Positions 21,742-33,100 of a stretch of DNA of 64,000 nt are shown piece after piece (positions within the stretch are counted from its first letter, which is position 1; each line of letters begins with the position of its first letter). Source of the stretch: Leishmania martiniquensis (taxonomy: Eukaryota > Euglenozoa > Kinetoplastea > Trypanosomatida > Trypanosomatidae); the NCBI RefSeq assembly GCF_017916325.1, contig NC_090139.1, positions 124,001 to 188,000 of the forward strand, given 5' to 3'. A program made the position numbers and the translations under genes. The notes beneath the pieces were generated by a model, which did not search any database, was not told where the DNA came from, and saw only the letters and a list, made by a program, of their open reading frames with translations.

Positions 21742-22827
21742 CTACGCCGCCATGGACTCGTGCAGGTCTCGGATGATCGACTTCGCTTCGTCATCGCCCG
21801 GGTCCACCTCGAGTGCCTTCGTCGCCGCCTCGAGCGCCGCCTCCAGCTGGTTGCCGTCTGCTAGAATGGCCGCCTTTGCCTTGAGCAGCGTCGAAATCGT
21901 TTCCTTCGCCGAGCTGCCAACGACGTCGATTTCCTCTGGCGGCGGGCGCTCGAGGGTCTCGGCGACGAAGGCCAGGGCGGCGTCATCCCCGTGCATCTCA
22001 CTCAGCAAGAACGCTTTCTCACGGAGCGTGTTCGCCAGCGGATGGACATCAATGCTGCGGTTCAACAGCGACAGGAGCTCCGTTTGGAGAGCGGCTTTGC
22101 CGGCGTCGTCGGCGCCCTCCTCCGCAGCACGGACGAGCTGCTGCAACACACCGATCTGGCGCTCCAACGCCTTGGCGTAGTGCGGGCACCTCTGCAGCGC
22201 CTTCCCGTATGCCTCCTGTGCCTTCACGTAATCGCCACTGGCGGCGTACACGTCGCCGACGATGAGCCAGCCACAGTGATCTCGGTCCCAGCCAAGCTGC
22301 ACGGCGAGCTCCGCCGCCACCCGTGCCTGCTGCAGCACCGACTCGTTCGCCTGCTCCTCATCCAGCGACCCCAGCAGGAGGTCTGCCAGGTATGCGTACA
22401 CGCGCGCGAAGGCAGACTTTGTCTGCTCCGTGGAACCTTCGCCGCCGCCGTTGCCCTGCGGGTCCTGCGCCGCGAGGTACGCCTGCACCTGCTCCAGCGC
22501 GATCTCGGCGCTGCTTGACACCTCCGTCACCTTAAAGCGCATGAGATCCGCGAGTATTTTCTGGTCGATCAGCTGATATTTACCGGCAGCGATCGCGAAC
22601 TGCTCGGCAGCATCCTCGAAGTCATGCATCTGCAGCGTAATCTCAGCGACGGAGTCGAGATAGGGCGCCAGCACAAACGGCGGCGCTCCCTCGGCCTTGA
22701 ACGTGAATACGCGCATGGCGGCGAGAAGGTACTCGCGGTCCCACAGGGCGTAGCCTTCGCTAATGGGCTTCTTGGAGTACACTTTGGACAGCGACTCGGT
22801 TCGCTTACGGCTCTGCGGTTCGGCCAT
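21742..22827 (-). CDS. Tetratricopeptide-repeat (TPR) protein
   Basis: The 361-residue helical protein has several TPR-like pairs, for example HDFEDAAEQFAIAAGKY in the first third, SGDYVKAQEAYGKALQRCP in the middle, and GNQLEAALEAATKALEVDP near the end. The pattern of small residues and the closing Pro fit TPR units, which mediate protein-protein contacts. There is no signal peptide or enzyme motif. The N-terminus is basic (SRKRTESLSKVYSKKP). Start: ATG 22827, directly after a coding-strand pyrimidine tract and AG; the frame is open further only from a TTG. It could be a chaperone cofactor or complex scaffold; the sequence does not decide. Confidence 0.85.
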   Translation of the reverse strand: MAEPQSRKRTESLSKVYSKKPISEGYALWDREYLLAAMRVFTFKAEGAPPFVLAPYLDSVAEITLQMHDFEDAAEQFAIAAGKYQLIDQKILADLMRFKVTEVSSSAEIALEQVQAYLAAQDPQGNGGGEGSTEQTKSAFARVYAYLADLLLGSLDEEQANESVLQQARVAAELAVQLGWDRDHCGWLIVGDVYAASGDYVKAQEAYGKALQRCPHYAKALERQIGVLQQLVRAAEEGADDAGKAALQTELLSLLNRSIDVHPLANTLREKAFLLSEMHGDDAALAFVAETLERPPPEEIDVVGSSAKETISTLLKAKAAILADGNQLEAALEAATKALEVDPGDDEAKSIIRDLHESMAA

Positions 22828-22831
22828 GGCG

Positions 22832-22870
22832 CTGGCCCGCGTTCGGAGGAGGGAGGGGCGGAAGAGACGG
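22832..22870 (-). promoter_or_regulatory. Predicted trans-splice acceptor of the TPR gene
   Basis: A coding-strand pyrimidine tract (about 22870-22846) is followed by AG at 22833-22832. This leaves a 5' UTR of only four bases before the ATG. An acceptor further upstream cannot be excluded. Confidence 0.35.
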
Positions 22871-23502
22871 TGATGGCCGTCCCCCGATGCCAACTGGAGA
22901 GGACGGCGTGGGGGGTGGGGTGAGGGCAAGAGCCCTTACGCTGCCGTTGCGTGCGTGAGTGGAAGGGGGTGCTCGAGAAGGACCAGGGAGGAGAAGCTGA
23001 GGGAGGGACGACTGGTAGAGTTGCAGTGGTGAGCAGAGTGGATGCCAGCGAGGAAGAAGGGGAGGGGAGGCGCTGTGCCGTATGAAGTGCCGCCGCTATT
23101 GCGTTGGGTTGGGTATGCCAAGCGAAGGAATATGAGGCCGAATAGTTGCGTACGTGCTGTTCCCTCGCCCGCGCTCGTGTGCCCTCAGAGAGAGAGGGAG
23201 AGGGAGATGGGGAAGAGGAGGAGGAGGCGATGGCGGGCTGGAGGTGTGTGTGTGTGTATGGGGCCATTCTGGCCCTCTTGCTCGCGACGCGTCGTGGGCC
23301 ATGCCGCGGACGCGCTGGGCGTCGCCTGGCAGGTGAAGAGGGGGGGGCGTGGTGGGGGCGGACTTGAGCGCGACGGGCGGGCAGTGGGGCTGCTTCACAT
23401 TCGCCTCCCCCACCCCCACAACGTACGACAGGGGAGGCGGAGAGAGAGAGCGGCGACACCCCTCCACCCCGTATCCGTACACACACTCGAGGAAAGACAC
23501 AG

Positions 23503-23527
23503 ACACACACACATATATATATATGTA
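23503..23527. repeat. Compound CA/TA dinucleotide repeat
   Basis: A CA run passes directly into a TA run, as elsewhere in the spacers. Confidence 0.8.
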
Positions 23528-24060
23528 TGGATAGGCCTGCACGCTGCGGCCGGGAGAACCTGCAGAGATGGCCCTTCCTCCCCCCTTTAAGAGAGGGCGG
23601 AAACACTTGAGCAGTGAAAGTGAGAGTACGTGAGTGTACGTGGAGACTGACCGAGATGGTATCGCGAACGCTCGCGAGCGATGCGAGCGTGTGCCGTGTG
23701 GGAAGACAGCACCGAGGACGGGGGCCAGCAGCTGCCGGCCCGTCTCCTCCCTCCTATCGCCGTCTTTCCTCCTCCCTTTCGTGGAGGTTTGTGAGAGGCT
23801 ACGTGCGCACGAGCTGCCCATTCTCATCAGCATCACAGCGATGCACACCGACGCATGCATGAAGGGAGAGGGCAGCCGCGCGAGAGTCGTGACCGCGATT
23901 ACGCGTGGCGGAATGCACAGCGCCACACCGACTTCACTTGCCCAACCACCTACCTTCTTCATGCACGGCTTCTCGCACGCCCATCTGCCACACTGCCCTC
24001 GCGTGGTGCAGTGGCCAGGCGGGACGCGCCCGACTCACGCCGACGCGTTGGCCGGCAGCC

Positions 24061-24208
24061 GGATGGGGCGCCAGAGCGCGCACTGCCACACGACTCTTCC
24101 GACGCAGCGCCGCCATTCGCAGCGATGCGTCGTCCTGGCCTCGCCATGTCGTGGGTGCTGGATGCTTTCCCGAGCAGGAGGAGTTCGGCATGGGCAGGGG
24201 GGGAGGGC
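24061..24208 (+). repeat. Dispersed 148-bp repeat, copy 2 (SIDER-like candidate)
   Basis: This is nearly identical to 6125-6271, differing at only a few positions, and in the same orientation. Sequence on either side is unrelated, so the element and not a larger segment was copied. It lies in the probable 3' UTR of the kinase gene. Confidence 0.75.
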
Positions 24209-25425
24209 TGCTCACTCGATGCACCTGCGGTGACAAACGAGATCGTCATCGCACACACAAAATGCCTTTGATGCAATCACGAGCCGCCGTGTCTCTCCTC
24301 CCCCGTCTCCCGCTCGTCTCGATCGCGCCTGCGAATGAGACAAACGCGCGAGGCTCACTGACAAAAAATGCGCCAGAGAGTCTCCGTCAATGAAGGGTAG
24401 GGAGAGAGAGAGGAGGAGGAGGAGGGGTGAGGACACACCTTATCTTCCCCTTAAAAAAACATTTAGCAAAGAGACGCGGAAATGCGTACGAGGATGTGCA
24501 CGCAAGCGTCATGCTCATGGCCGCACCCCCCCTCCTCCCCTCCCCGAACGGCTGTGCCGTCGCCTGTCTGTTCGCATTCGATTTTTATTCACCGAAAAAA
24601 AAAGGAGAAAGCAAAAAAAGAAAAACAGCAAACGTATCGCACTCCGTCATCCGCATCGGCGCCTCCCGTCTTTGGAGCATCAGTGGTCCCGCTGCTGCCA
24701 CCGTTGCTGCTGTGGTCGCTGTTGTGGTGATGGCTTATAGTCAGCACCGCCGACGACAAGCGCCGTTGCAACCTTTTTTTTTTAAATAGATGGAGAGTGC
24801 TCGTCTCTCCAAAGCTCAATGCGGCACACGAGCAGATGTGCTCACCGAATGAGGGTCGACCAACCCCATGAAACAGAGACGGGAGGGGGAGGGGGGAAAG
24901 GTCTGAGGCGAAACGGCTCGGGTGCGCGCTTGCGCATCACCTGCATACACTTCCCCCCTTGGCATGTGCTGATGCGAGCATCTGTGGTGTGTGGAGTGCG
25001 CCACCCCTGCCACTTTCGATCGCGCAGGCACGTGGGCGCCAAGAATGAAGCGGCGGGGAGGGGGATACGCAGACAGCAGCAAAGGTGGCGAAGGGGAAAG
25101 AAATATGCAGACGTGCAGATAGCAGCAAATATGGGCGGTGCATGTGTGTGTGTAGTCGTACGCAGCGCGCACACGCACCGTCCCTCTCCCAGACCGAAAC
25201 ACGCACACCGCGCAGGATGAGGGAGCCGTACGTTACCAACCGCACAACAGGCGCGAAAGTTCCTCTCTCCTTCCCTCAGACACACACACACACACAGATA
25301 CAGATACAGAGGGAGGGGGCGTATTTCGGGGCGAACACCCGCCATCAGCAGCAAGCGCGACTCGATACGATGCAATCACCAAAGGAGGTTCCCCATGTGC
25401 GAGTGAGGGGGTGAGGTAGGGAGGG

Positions 25426-25464
25426 CACACATATATATATATATTTCTGTGTGTGTGTGTGTGT
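25426..25464. repeat. Compound CA/TA/GT dinucleotide repeat
   Basis: CA, then TA, then GT runs follow within 39 bases. The complementary ends could pair as a hairpin in RNA. Confidence 0.8.
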
Positions 25465-26044
25465 CGGTTGATAAGATGAGACGGGAAAGGGAGGAGGAGG
25501 CGGAGGAAGGGGCTGCCCAAAAAAAAATGGCGCTCAGCAGCGCGGTTGAGCACACAGACGCAGTGAGCTGCTTACAAAGCGAAAGAAATGCCGAGACGCC
25601 GTGCGGACACAGAGAGAGAGATGCACGCACCAGCCGACACATATGCAATGAATAGTCACGACGTAACACAAAAAGGTCGCCCCCCTCCGCCCCGCGAGTG
25701 TGTGGGCGGCAGCGGCATGAAGAGAGAGAGCACGTCGCTTGAAGATCGTACCAGGAGCAAACGACTTTAAGAGAGGACAGAGGAGTGGGGGGGGAGCGAC
25801 TTCGACCACCTCCCGCCTCTCCTGCACACGCGGAGGCATCCCTGTAGATGAGAGGTGCGTCTGTGTGACGTGTGCAGTGAGCAATCGAGGCCACAGATAC
25901 AACACGTCGCAACAGTCTCGTCTTCCTCCTGTCCCGTCTTCTCAAGCCTCCGGCAGACACGTGCAGCCTGCACCAAGGCGTAAGCTGTGCGGTGCACGTT
26001 GGCGCGTGCCGCTGGGATGCAGTATGGGGGACTGCAAGCCGCCT

Positions 26045-29000
26045 CTAGCGGCGTTTGCGCGGTGGCATCTCCTCCAGCTCTTCGTTTTTGCATGTCATCC
26101 ACGGCGCACGCAAGAGGGCGCGGGCCGTGCTGCGACGCTGCGGGTCGCGGTGGAAGCAGCAGCGCAGTAGACTTAGCAGCTCCGTTGGTGTGTCGTTCGG
26201 TACCCCAGGGGGGAGGTCGCTAACCGACTGCTCGATCTGCTTCATGAGGTGGTAGGCGTTGCTTCCCGACGCCGGCCACGGCGTGCGACCGAAGACTTCG
26301 AGGATAAGGCAGCCAAAGGACCAAATGTCTGCGGAGGCGGTGTAGCCGACTGGTGCGGGGGGCGACCTGCCGTAGACGCCCCCGGCGTGCTCGGCATCGC
26401 TGTCCTGACCGGTCGAGAACCCTGGGGAGGTCGCGGTCGGGGTCGTAATGGACGGCGACCCCGACGCCTGTATGATCTCCGGCGCCATGAACATGGGTGT
26501 GCCGACCATCGTCTGCGCAACGCCGGCTGTGTCGAACCACTGATATTCTGCCACTGTCGTGAAGCGCGAGTCTGTCGCGGCGGTGCGCGTGGTGGCGATA
26601 CTGCTGCTCGTGGCCCCCTCGCTGTCGGCGGTGCCGTGGACGTTATTCCTCAGCATGATGCGCCGCGAGCACCCAAAGTCTGCCAGCTTCGCCACGTCAG
26701 CGGCACTGATGAGCACGTTGTCGCCCTTGACGTCCCGGTGAATGAAGTTGTTGCGGTGGAGATAGGCGAGACCCTGGAGCACATCGCGCAGGTATCGTCG
26801 CGCAATCTTCACCGGCAGCTGACCGCCGGGTGACCGGCGAACCACGCTAGAGAGAGTCCCGCGGCTGCACAGCTCCATCACGATCTCTACCTGAACAGGA
26901 ATGCGGGCGGCAGGGTTGCGCTGCGGCGACGGGTGTGCGGTGAAGGAAGCACCATCGCAGACGCTGTCCTTGCCGTTGTCGTCAGGACGACTACCAGCGC
27001 TACCGTGCCACTGCTCTCCGAACCTTTCTCCGCCGCTCTCTGCTGCCGTCACGCCGGCGAGCCCCATGTCATCGTCTCGGCGGCCGTCGCGCTGCTGCTG
27101 GTGTTGCTGATGCAATTCCAAGAAGCGGTCTTGCAGCGGCGTGACCTGGCAACGTAGACACGTGACAATGTTCTCGTGGTGCAGCTTCTCCATCATCTCC
27201 ACCTCGCGCAGAAGCACGAGTAGTGCCTCCTGTTGAGAGGGCGACATGTACGCGGCATCGGCGGCGCTCCTCGTGTTTTTGGGGCTGCCGCGGCTGTCCG
27301 AGTAGGCAGCCTGACGGCTGCTCGCGCCGCCGCCGTCATCGCCAGAGACGCAGAGGTCCATTGGCATGGGAACGCCGACCTCGAGAACTTTCACTGCCAC
27401 CGGTGTGCGCTCGGGGTCTTCGAGCACACCTTCGTACACCACGCCAGAGGTGCCGCGGCCAATGTAGCCGCGCATGCGCCATCGCACGCGCTTCTCTTGC
27501 AGCCTGCGAAAGGCATCGCACCACTGCCGCGCACTTAGCCGCTGCTGTCGTGCGCGCTGCTGTTGCTCCTCTTCCTCGTTTTTCCGTTGCTGCTCCTGTG
27601 CACGCCAGCGCTCAATAGCGGTCGTCGGCGCGCAGCCGCTGCCCATCGCCGCTGCCGTCGCGCCCGTGCGGGCGGCGCGCGCACGATTCAGCACCGCAGC
27701 GACGTCCACGTTACCGCCGCCACTGCCGGCACTGCTCTCCCTTCGCAAGTGGTTGCCGCGAAGCACCTCGAGGGTCGACTGTGGGACCGGCTGCTGGGGC
27801 TCATCATCGCCCTCCGTCGTTGTGTTCGTCAGTGCTGTGCTATGGCGACGGAGGGGACAGCGATAGCGGCGGCCCTCGTCGTTCGTCTTATCCTCGCTCG
27901 CCACACTGTCTCTGGCGTACCGGTGCGACGAGATAGAGGAAGCCTTGCCACCAAAGCGGCCAGCCGCCGCCGCCGCAGTCCCGTGGCTGTAGCGGTCCGG
28001 CGTGTCGCTCGCGCTGCCCGCTACGTTGGCTGTCGACAGGTTTGACGCACTCGGCAAGCTGCCACATCGCACGCTATCGACAGAGTCGTCGAGGCCGTTC
28101 ACAACGTCCGAAGACACGCTGCGCTGGCGACCGGAGAAGGCGCTGTGACACGAGTTCGTGATGAGGCCCGTGTTTCTCCGCGTACTGCTGCCCCCCGCTG
28201 CAGTGGCACCGATTGCGGCAGCGACACCTCGCGGCGTCCGTGGCGTCACCGTACCTGTGGCGGTGGAGGAGGCCCTGCTCTCCGCGTATGCCGGGAGGGA
28301 CGGAGCTGGCGGCAAGGTCGCTGTGATGGCCGTCATCGTTGTCGCTACCGACGATGCCGCCCTGCTCGCGCTGGTGTAATGAATGATGGCCGAGTTGTGC
28401 GAGCACAACCCCGATGGCGTCGCCGCCGCGGCACTGACCACCGGCCCTGCCGCTACGGGGGTCGAGGAGGCGAGCGAGACGGAGCGGTCCGGGGTGCGGG
28501 AGGCGGCGCTGTCCACGTAGCCGACACTGAAGCTAGCACTTCGTGTTGCGGCTTCCGCAGCGGGGGCAACAACCACGGCATCGACGTTGCTGCGAACCCG
28601 GCCGCCCACTGTGTAGCTGCGTGCGCGGTAGTGACGGCGAGAGTTGTCCTCCTGGCCAGGTACGGTGGTGTGCACTCCAGGCGACGAAGAGTGAGGCGAG
28701 GCCTCGAGGCTCACAGTCGGCATGTTGGACAGGTGACCCCACGACGCGGGCGATGGCGGATGGCCCAGGGGCTGCTGTAGCTGCTGCTGCTGAAAGAAGT
28801 GCTGCCGGTGCAGTTGCGGATGCGGCGCCGCCGAGACCCTCTGCGGATCGGAGAAGGCAAAGTCGCTGAGACTATGCGTCGCCGTTGCGCGGCGGTTGTC
28901 GCTGTTTCCGCTGCCCATGCCAACAGCAGCGTGGCATCCGCTCATGCTGTTGCTGCGTAGGGCGTCACTGTAGCCGCTAGCGCGACTCGGCCGCGAGACG

Positions 29001-30130
29001 GCCTGCACGCTGGACACGGAGGGGCAGTAGTAAACGCGCCCTTGATGGCTAGAGGCGCTGCTTGTCCGCCGCGACCTCGCACCTAATGAGAAGGGTCGGC
29101 GATGCGACGCCATCATCGCTGCTGTCGGGTCGCTGTGTGCTGCATCGAGGCCCACGGCGCGGTCGCGCATGTTGGGCGGCAGCAGCGCCTGCCTCATGTA
29201 GGACGGATGGTTGGCCTTCACAAAGGTGTTGAAGTGGCCAACTCCGTGCACTGTCGGCACACAGCTGCCCGAAGACGGGCCAATGCTGCTGCTGCTGCCG
29301 CCGGTGCCGCCCACCATAGACGACGAGGATGACCCTACATTCATAGCCGCCGCCGCCCCGGCCTGCGTGCTCACTACCAGGACTGCCGCGGCTGCTGCCC
29401 CGTCCGGTGCTGTGCCGTCCCCACTGCGTCCGTGGGTGTGTAGGATGTACGGGGTGTAGCTCGATGAGTTCACAATTCGGGAGGAGCCACAGCTGTGTGG
29501 GTTATTGTTGCTGTTGGCCACGTCGTCCAGCAGCTGCGCTCGATGTGCACCGCTGACCGTGACTTTGGGGGACGTGGACACTGCACCATGATGACGCGGG
29601 GTGAGCTGAGGCGAGGCGCACCCGCCACTAGTAGGAAACGTGAAGGGCGCTGGCTGTGCTGCCCCTGGTGGAGTGCCAGCCGCTGTCGAAGCGGGGGTGG
29701 GCGATGCAGTGTCACCAAACACACCCCAGACGCTTCCGAGGCTGCCATGGCACTGATGCGCATTGGGGGTCCGCCCTCTGGCGTCGCCCGTGGCGGCCAT
29801 GGCGACACCGAAGTCGCGGCTTACGCTTCTCAAGCCGTCGCGCTGCGCATTCACAGGGCGGCTACCGGAGCGCGTCTTCCGAAGCGTGATGTGGATGGAG
29901 CGCGATCGTCGATTTTGTGGACGCGGCCGTGCACCGCTGGAGCTGATTCGGCCATCTTCGCCAACTGCCGTCGGTGCCGCTGCTGAGGGTGCGGATTCAC
30001 AGTCAGCCACACACGACGACGTCTTTTGCCGCTGCAGCGACTGATAGTGATGGGGACGGGAAGCGTGCGGATGTAGTTCCTCTCCTCTAGCTCTTGGAAG
30101 CATGGCTGCTACACCAGCGTGCTCCGTCAT
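26045..30130 (-). CDS. Protein kinase, MEKK/STE11-like
   Basis: The 1361-residue serine/threonine kinase has its catalytic domain at the C-terminus (about 880-1355). Visible motifs are the glycine loop IGRGTSGVVYEG, the lysine in VAVKVLE (about 912), the catalytic loop HRDVKGDN (about 1131), DFGCSRR (about 1149), GTPMFMAPEI (about 1217) and ADIWSFGC. The HRDVKGDN loop, APEI and WSFGC with an early TPW are typical of MAP-kinase-kinase-kinase-like enzymes. All catalytic residues are present, so it should be active. Low-complexity inserts split the N-lobe and the activation segment. The first 850 residues are Ser/Ala/Thr-rich and disordered-looking. Start: ATG 30130; a second Met nine codons on is possible. 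Substrate and pathway are unknown. Confidence 0.92.
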   Translation of the reverse strand: MTEHAGVAAMLPRARGEELHPHASRPHHYQSLQRQKTSSCVADCESAPSAAAPTAVGEDGRISSSGARPRPQNRRSRSIHITLRKTRSGSRPVNAQRDGLRSVSRDFGVAMAATGDARGRTPNAHQCHGSLGSVWGVFGDTASPTPASTAAGTPPGAAQPAPFTFPTSGGCASPQLTPRHHGAVSTSPKVTVSGAHRAQLLDDVANSNNNPHSCGSSRIVNSSSYTPYILHTHGRSGDGTAPDGAAAAAVLVVSTQAGAAAAMNVGSSSSSMVGGTGGSSSSIGPSSGSCVPTVHGVGHFNTFVKANHPSYMRQALLPPNMRDRAVGLDAAHSDPTAAMMASHRRPFSLGARSRRTSSASSHQGRVYYCPSVSSVQAVSRPSRASGYSDALRSNSMSGCHAAVGMGSGNSDNRRATATHSLSDFAFSDPQRVSAAPHPQLHRQHFFQQQQLQQPLGHPPSPASWGHLSNMPTVSLEASPHSSSPGVHTTVPGQEDNSRRHYRARSYTVGGRVRSNVDAVVVAPAAEAATRSASFSVGYVDSAASRTPDRSVSLASSTPVAAGPVVSAAAATPSGLCSHNSAIIHYTSASRAASSVATTMTAITATLPPAPSLPAYAESRASSTATGTVTPRTPRGVAAAIGATAAGGSSTRRNTGLITNSCHSAFSGRQRSVSSDVVNGLDDSVDSVRCGSLPSASNLSTANVAGSASDTPDRYSHGTAAAAAGRFGGKASSISSHRYARDSVASEDKTNDEGRRYRCPLRRHSTALTNTTTEGDDEPQQPVPQSTLEVLRGNHLRRESSAGSGGGNVDVAAVLNRARAARTGATAAAMGSGCAPTTAIERWRAQEQQRKNEEEEQQQRARQQRLSARQWCDAFRRLQEKRVRWRMRGYIGRGTSGVVYEGVLEDPERTPVAVKVLEVGVPMPMDLCVSGDDGGGASSRQAAYSDSRGSPKNTRSAADAAYMSPSQQEALLVLLREVEMMEKLHHENIVTCLRCQVTPLQDRFLELHQQHQQQRDGRRDDDMGLAGVTAAESGGERFGEQWHGSAGSRPDDNGKDSVCDGASFTAHPSPQRNPAARIPVQVEIVMELCSRGTLSSVVRRSPGGQLPVKIARRYLRDVLQGLAYLHRNNFIHRDVKGDNVLISAADVAKLADFGCSRRIMLRNNVHGTADSEGATSSSIATTRTAATDSRFTTVAEYQWFDTAGVAQTMVGTPMFMAPEIIQASGSPSITTPTATSPGFSTGQDSDAEHAGGVYGRSPPAPVGYTASADIWSFGCLILEVFGRTPWPASGSNAYHLMKQIEQSVSDLPPGVPNDTPTELLSLLRCCFHRDPQRRSTARALLRAPWMTCKNEELEEMPPRKRR

Positions 30131-33100
30131 GACGTGTTGCACCACTTAAGCCACACACCACCCCCCTCCCCTCCCCTCCCTTTCCCTCTCCGCGGACAGG
30201 AGCACCGTCCGCAGAAAGATTGTTTGCACTTCTGGGCGCTCCCCTGTGACGGCGTCCGCCGAAAGCGGAGGGGAGGGGATAGAGCGCAGTTGCAGTGTTA
30301 ACAGAGAGGACGGGTGATGGTGATGCTACGATATCACCGAGAGTGCGATAGGCCACACACACACACACAAGAGCGAGCGGTGAAGGGATACAACACTTCC
30401 CCCTCTTTGCTCTCCCCGCGAGAACGGGGCCGAGCAGCAACGCCCTATGCAGGGCGGCAACAGCGAAAGAGGCCGGAGGCGTACAAAAAAAAAGCGGAGC
30501 CGAAATGGTCAGCACCTCATGACAAGGCGCGCACGCACGCAGACCTAAGCAGTTAGGCTAACAGAGGAAGGGAGAGGAAAGGGGAGGGAGTAGGGGGAGG
30601 GGGCAGCAGACGAAGTCCGCATCCCAGAAATATATTATCGACGCCAAGAGTGCAGTGCCCGCCTTCGCAACGGTATGAAGAGGGAAAGTGGCGGAGTACC
30701 GGAAACAAAGAAAGAATGACGATGAGAGTCGAGCACAAAGCAACGCACGTGCGGACAGAGCCAAAGCAACCTTCTCAAGAGAGCCCCCTTTTTTTGATCA
30801 CCGATCCCCACCACCACCGCGCGCCTGCAGCTGCGAGGAGACAGCTGCCACAACGACAGGAGTAACAGGGGACGATGGAGACTGACAGAGACACAGAGAG
30901 CACGGCGCACGAGTTGATGGTGCGCGGCAGTGAGAGGGGCCGGGGAGTGACCTGCCGCAACGTTCGGGGTATCCACAGAGAGAGAGAATGAGTAGAAGTG
31001 GTATAGGCGTACCAGTTGTGTTGAGCAAGCAGCTGCACTTAGAGACGAGGAGAAGTGGGAGGGGGGGCAAGAATGGTGGTGAAGACGAATGATGCAGGGG
31101 AGGCTAAAACAAGCTCGTGCGTACTCGCGACGGTTCTTCTCTTCTCTGATGCCGCTCCATCAAGACAAGTGAGCTCCGCACGCATTCACGCAGCTCGCTG
31201 CCAATGGGCACCGCCGAGCACCGTGAGGGGGGCGCGTGCGTGCGCATAAGGTCACAGGCGAGAATAGGAGGTGCGACGGGCGGCGGTGGGTGGAGGAGGG
31301 GGAGGAAGACATGCACCAGCTCCATGTTCCTCCGCTTCGGCGCTTGCCCACCGTTGTCGGTGACTGCACGATCCCCATCTGGTGAGCAGAGCTGAACAGC
31401 TGCTTCTTCTAGGCGTTCCTTGGTTTTATCTCGCGTGAAATCTTCACATACGCTCTCTTATCCACACCCGTAATAGTGCATGGGATCCGTTAAGAGCGCG
31501 CGCGTGTGCGTAAACGGGAGCGATGAGAGCGGGTGTCGAGAGAGAGGGGGGAGGGGGGCGGAGGACAGCGACCGGTCCGCGTCCAAATCAACGCCTTCGC
31601 TTCCTGCGCGCAAAGCAACAACAGCACAACGCCAAAGACAGCCGATGAAAAGAAGCGTTAAAAAAACGGCAGCGACAGCAATGAGATGGGGGAGGGAGGG
31701 GGAGGGAGAGAGAGAGTGAGTGAGAGCGAGAAGGGAAAAATGTGCGCGGAGAATACGCAAAAACGGCGCTGTCCACACCATCACGAACGCACAGAGTGTC
31801 AGCCGTCGAGATGAGTGCCGCGCGGATAGAGACGCGCGCAGCAAGGGAGGACGGGTGCTGTGTCTGCGGATGTGCGTAGGGTGTGTGCGAGCGTGGATGG
31901 GTGAGATCAAACGTGTGAGAGAGAGAGGATGCGGGGGGGGGGACAGGATGCAGGAGGTGTTTACGCTTGTGAGTGACGCGCATCGGGCACACACATATAA
32001 ATATATACACACAGCTTCCATCCCCTCCCCCAAGAGGCACAGCAGCACGGAAAGCATTGAATGGTGTTGTGCTTTGGGTGGGTGGGCCAGGGGGGAGGCA
32101 CACAGAGAGAGGGGGAGAGAAGAAGCGAGGGACTACGCCAACGGAGCAACAGACGCTCATCCGCGCACGCACGCGCATGAGCAGTTGCTCAGTGGAAGCC
32201 TCTCTTAGCCTCGGACGACCGGTAGGGTGGCGCGCGTACAGTATCGCAGAGGGGTGGTGGTGGAGAGAGAGAGTGCCACTGTCTGCGTGTAGGGCGGACG
32301 TGTCGCCCCGTCTATCTGCGCACCGCCTAGCTCAAGCGTTGACGTCCTTAGCGGTCTTGGCGATACTGTACAGAGGGCCCTCTCCTTCCCCTTCCTCCCC
32401 ACTGCACACACCGACGACAAAGAATCGATGCTGTGTCACACAGCTGCCAAAAGCGGCGCTATGGTGGGGGAGGACGAAAGAGAGAGAGAAAGAGGCTTCT
32501 CCATGATGGTGTCAAGCGAGCGCACGACAAACCTTAACGAAAAAAAAGGGCGCACGTGTGGCGCACGCCGGCGTGGGCACGCGACGGCATCTGCTGAGTC
32601 AGCGGACATTCGCCCCCCCCTCCCTCTTCACACACACACACAGAAACAGAAACAGGCAGGCAGGCAGGCACACAAAAAAAACGATTCACAAAAGCGGTCA
32701 AAGAAGAAGAAAACGAGGATAGGATGCGTAACAGCGAAGAAACAAATATCAGCGCCGACGTGTGCCCTACGCGACAACCCCCCTTCTTTTTCACACCAGT
32801 GGAAGGCTGATTAGAGAGAGAAAGAAAGAAGGAGAGGGGGGAAAGCGGTGGGGGTGCGCGTGCGTGTGGACGGAGGGGTCAGCGGCGATGACGCTTGGTA
32901 TTTGTTCTCGTTACAGAACACATACGGGCGAGTGTACCGCTCTACACAGGCAGAGGCGAGGAGGAGAAGGATGAGCGGGAGGGGGGCGTACGCCACAGGG
33001 GAGACACACACACGCATCTGAAGACGGATATATATAGCGACATGGAGAGAGAGGGAAGAGAGAGGGCGGGCGGGCGGGGGGCGCAATAAATGCGTCATCA

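Larger units (their letters stand above)
22828..26044. other. Long intergenic spacer, TPR gene to kinase gene
   Basis: No gene is supported in about 3.2 kb. It contains GA-rich tracts, compound CA/TA repeats at 23503-23527 and 25426-25464, a CA run near 25275-25297, and a near-exact dispersed repeat at 24061-24208. Most of it should be 3' UTR of the kinase mRNA. Confidence 0.6.

Noticed and set aside
24000..24062. tRNA-like sequence with an A-box-like TGGTGCAGTGG
   Set aside because: No B box or cloverleaf arms follow at the required distance.
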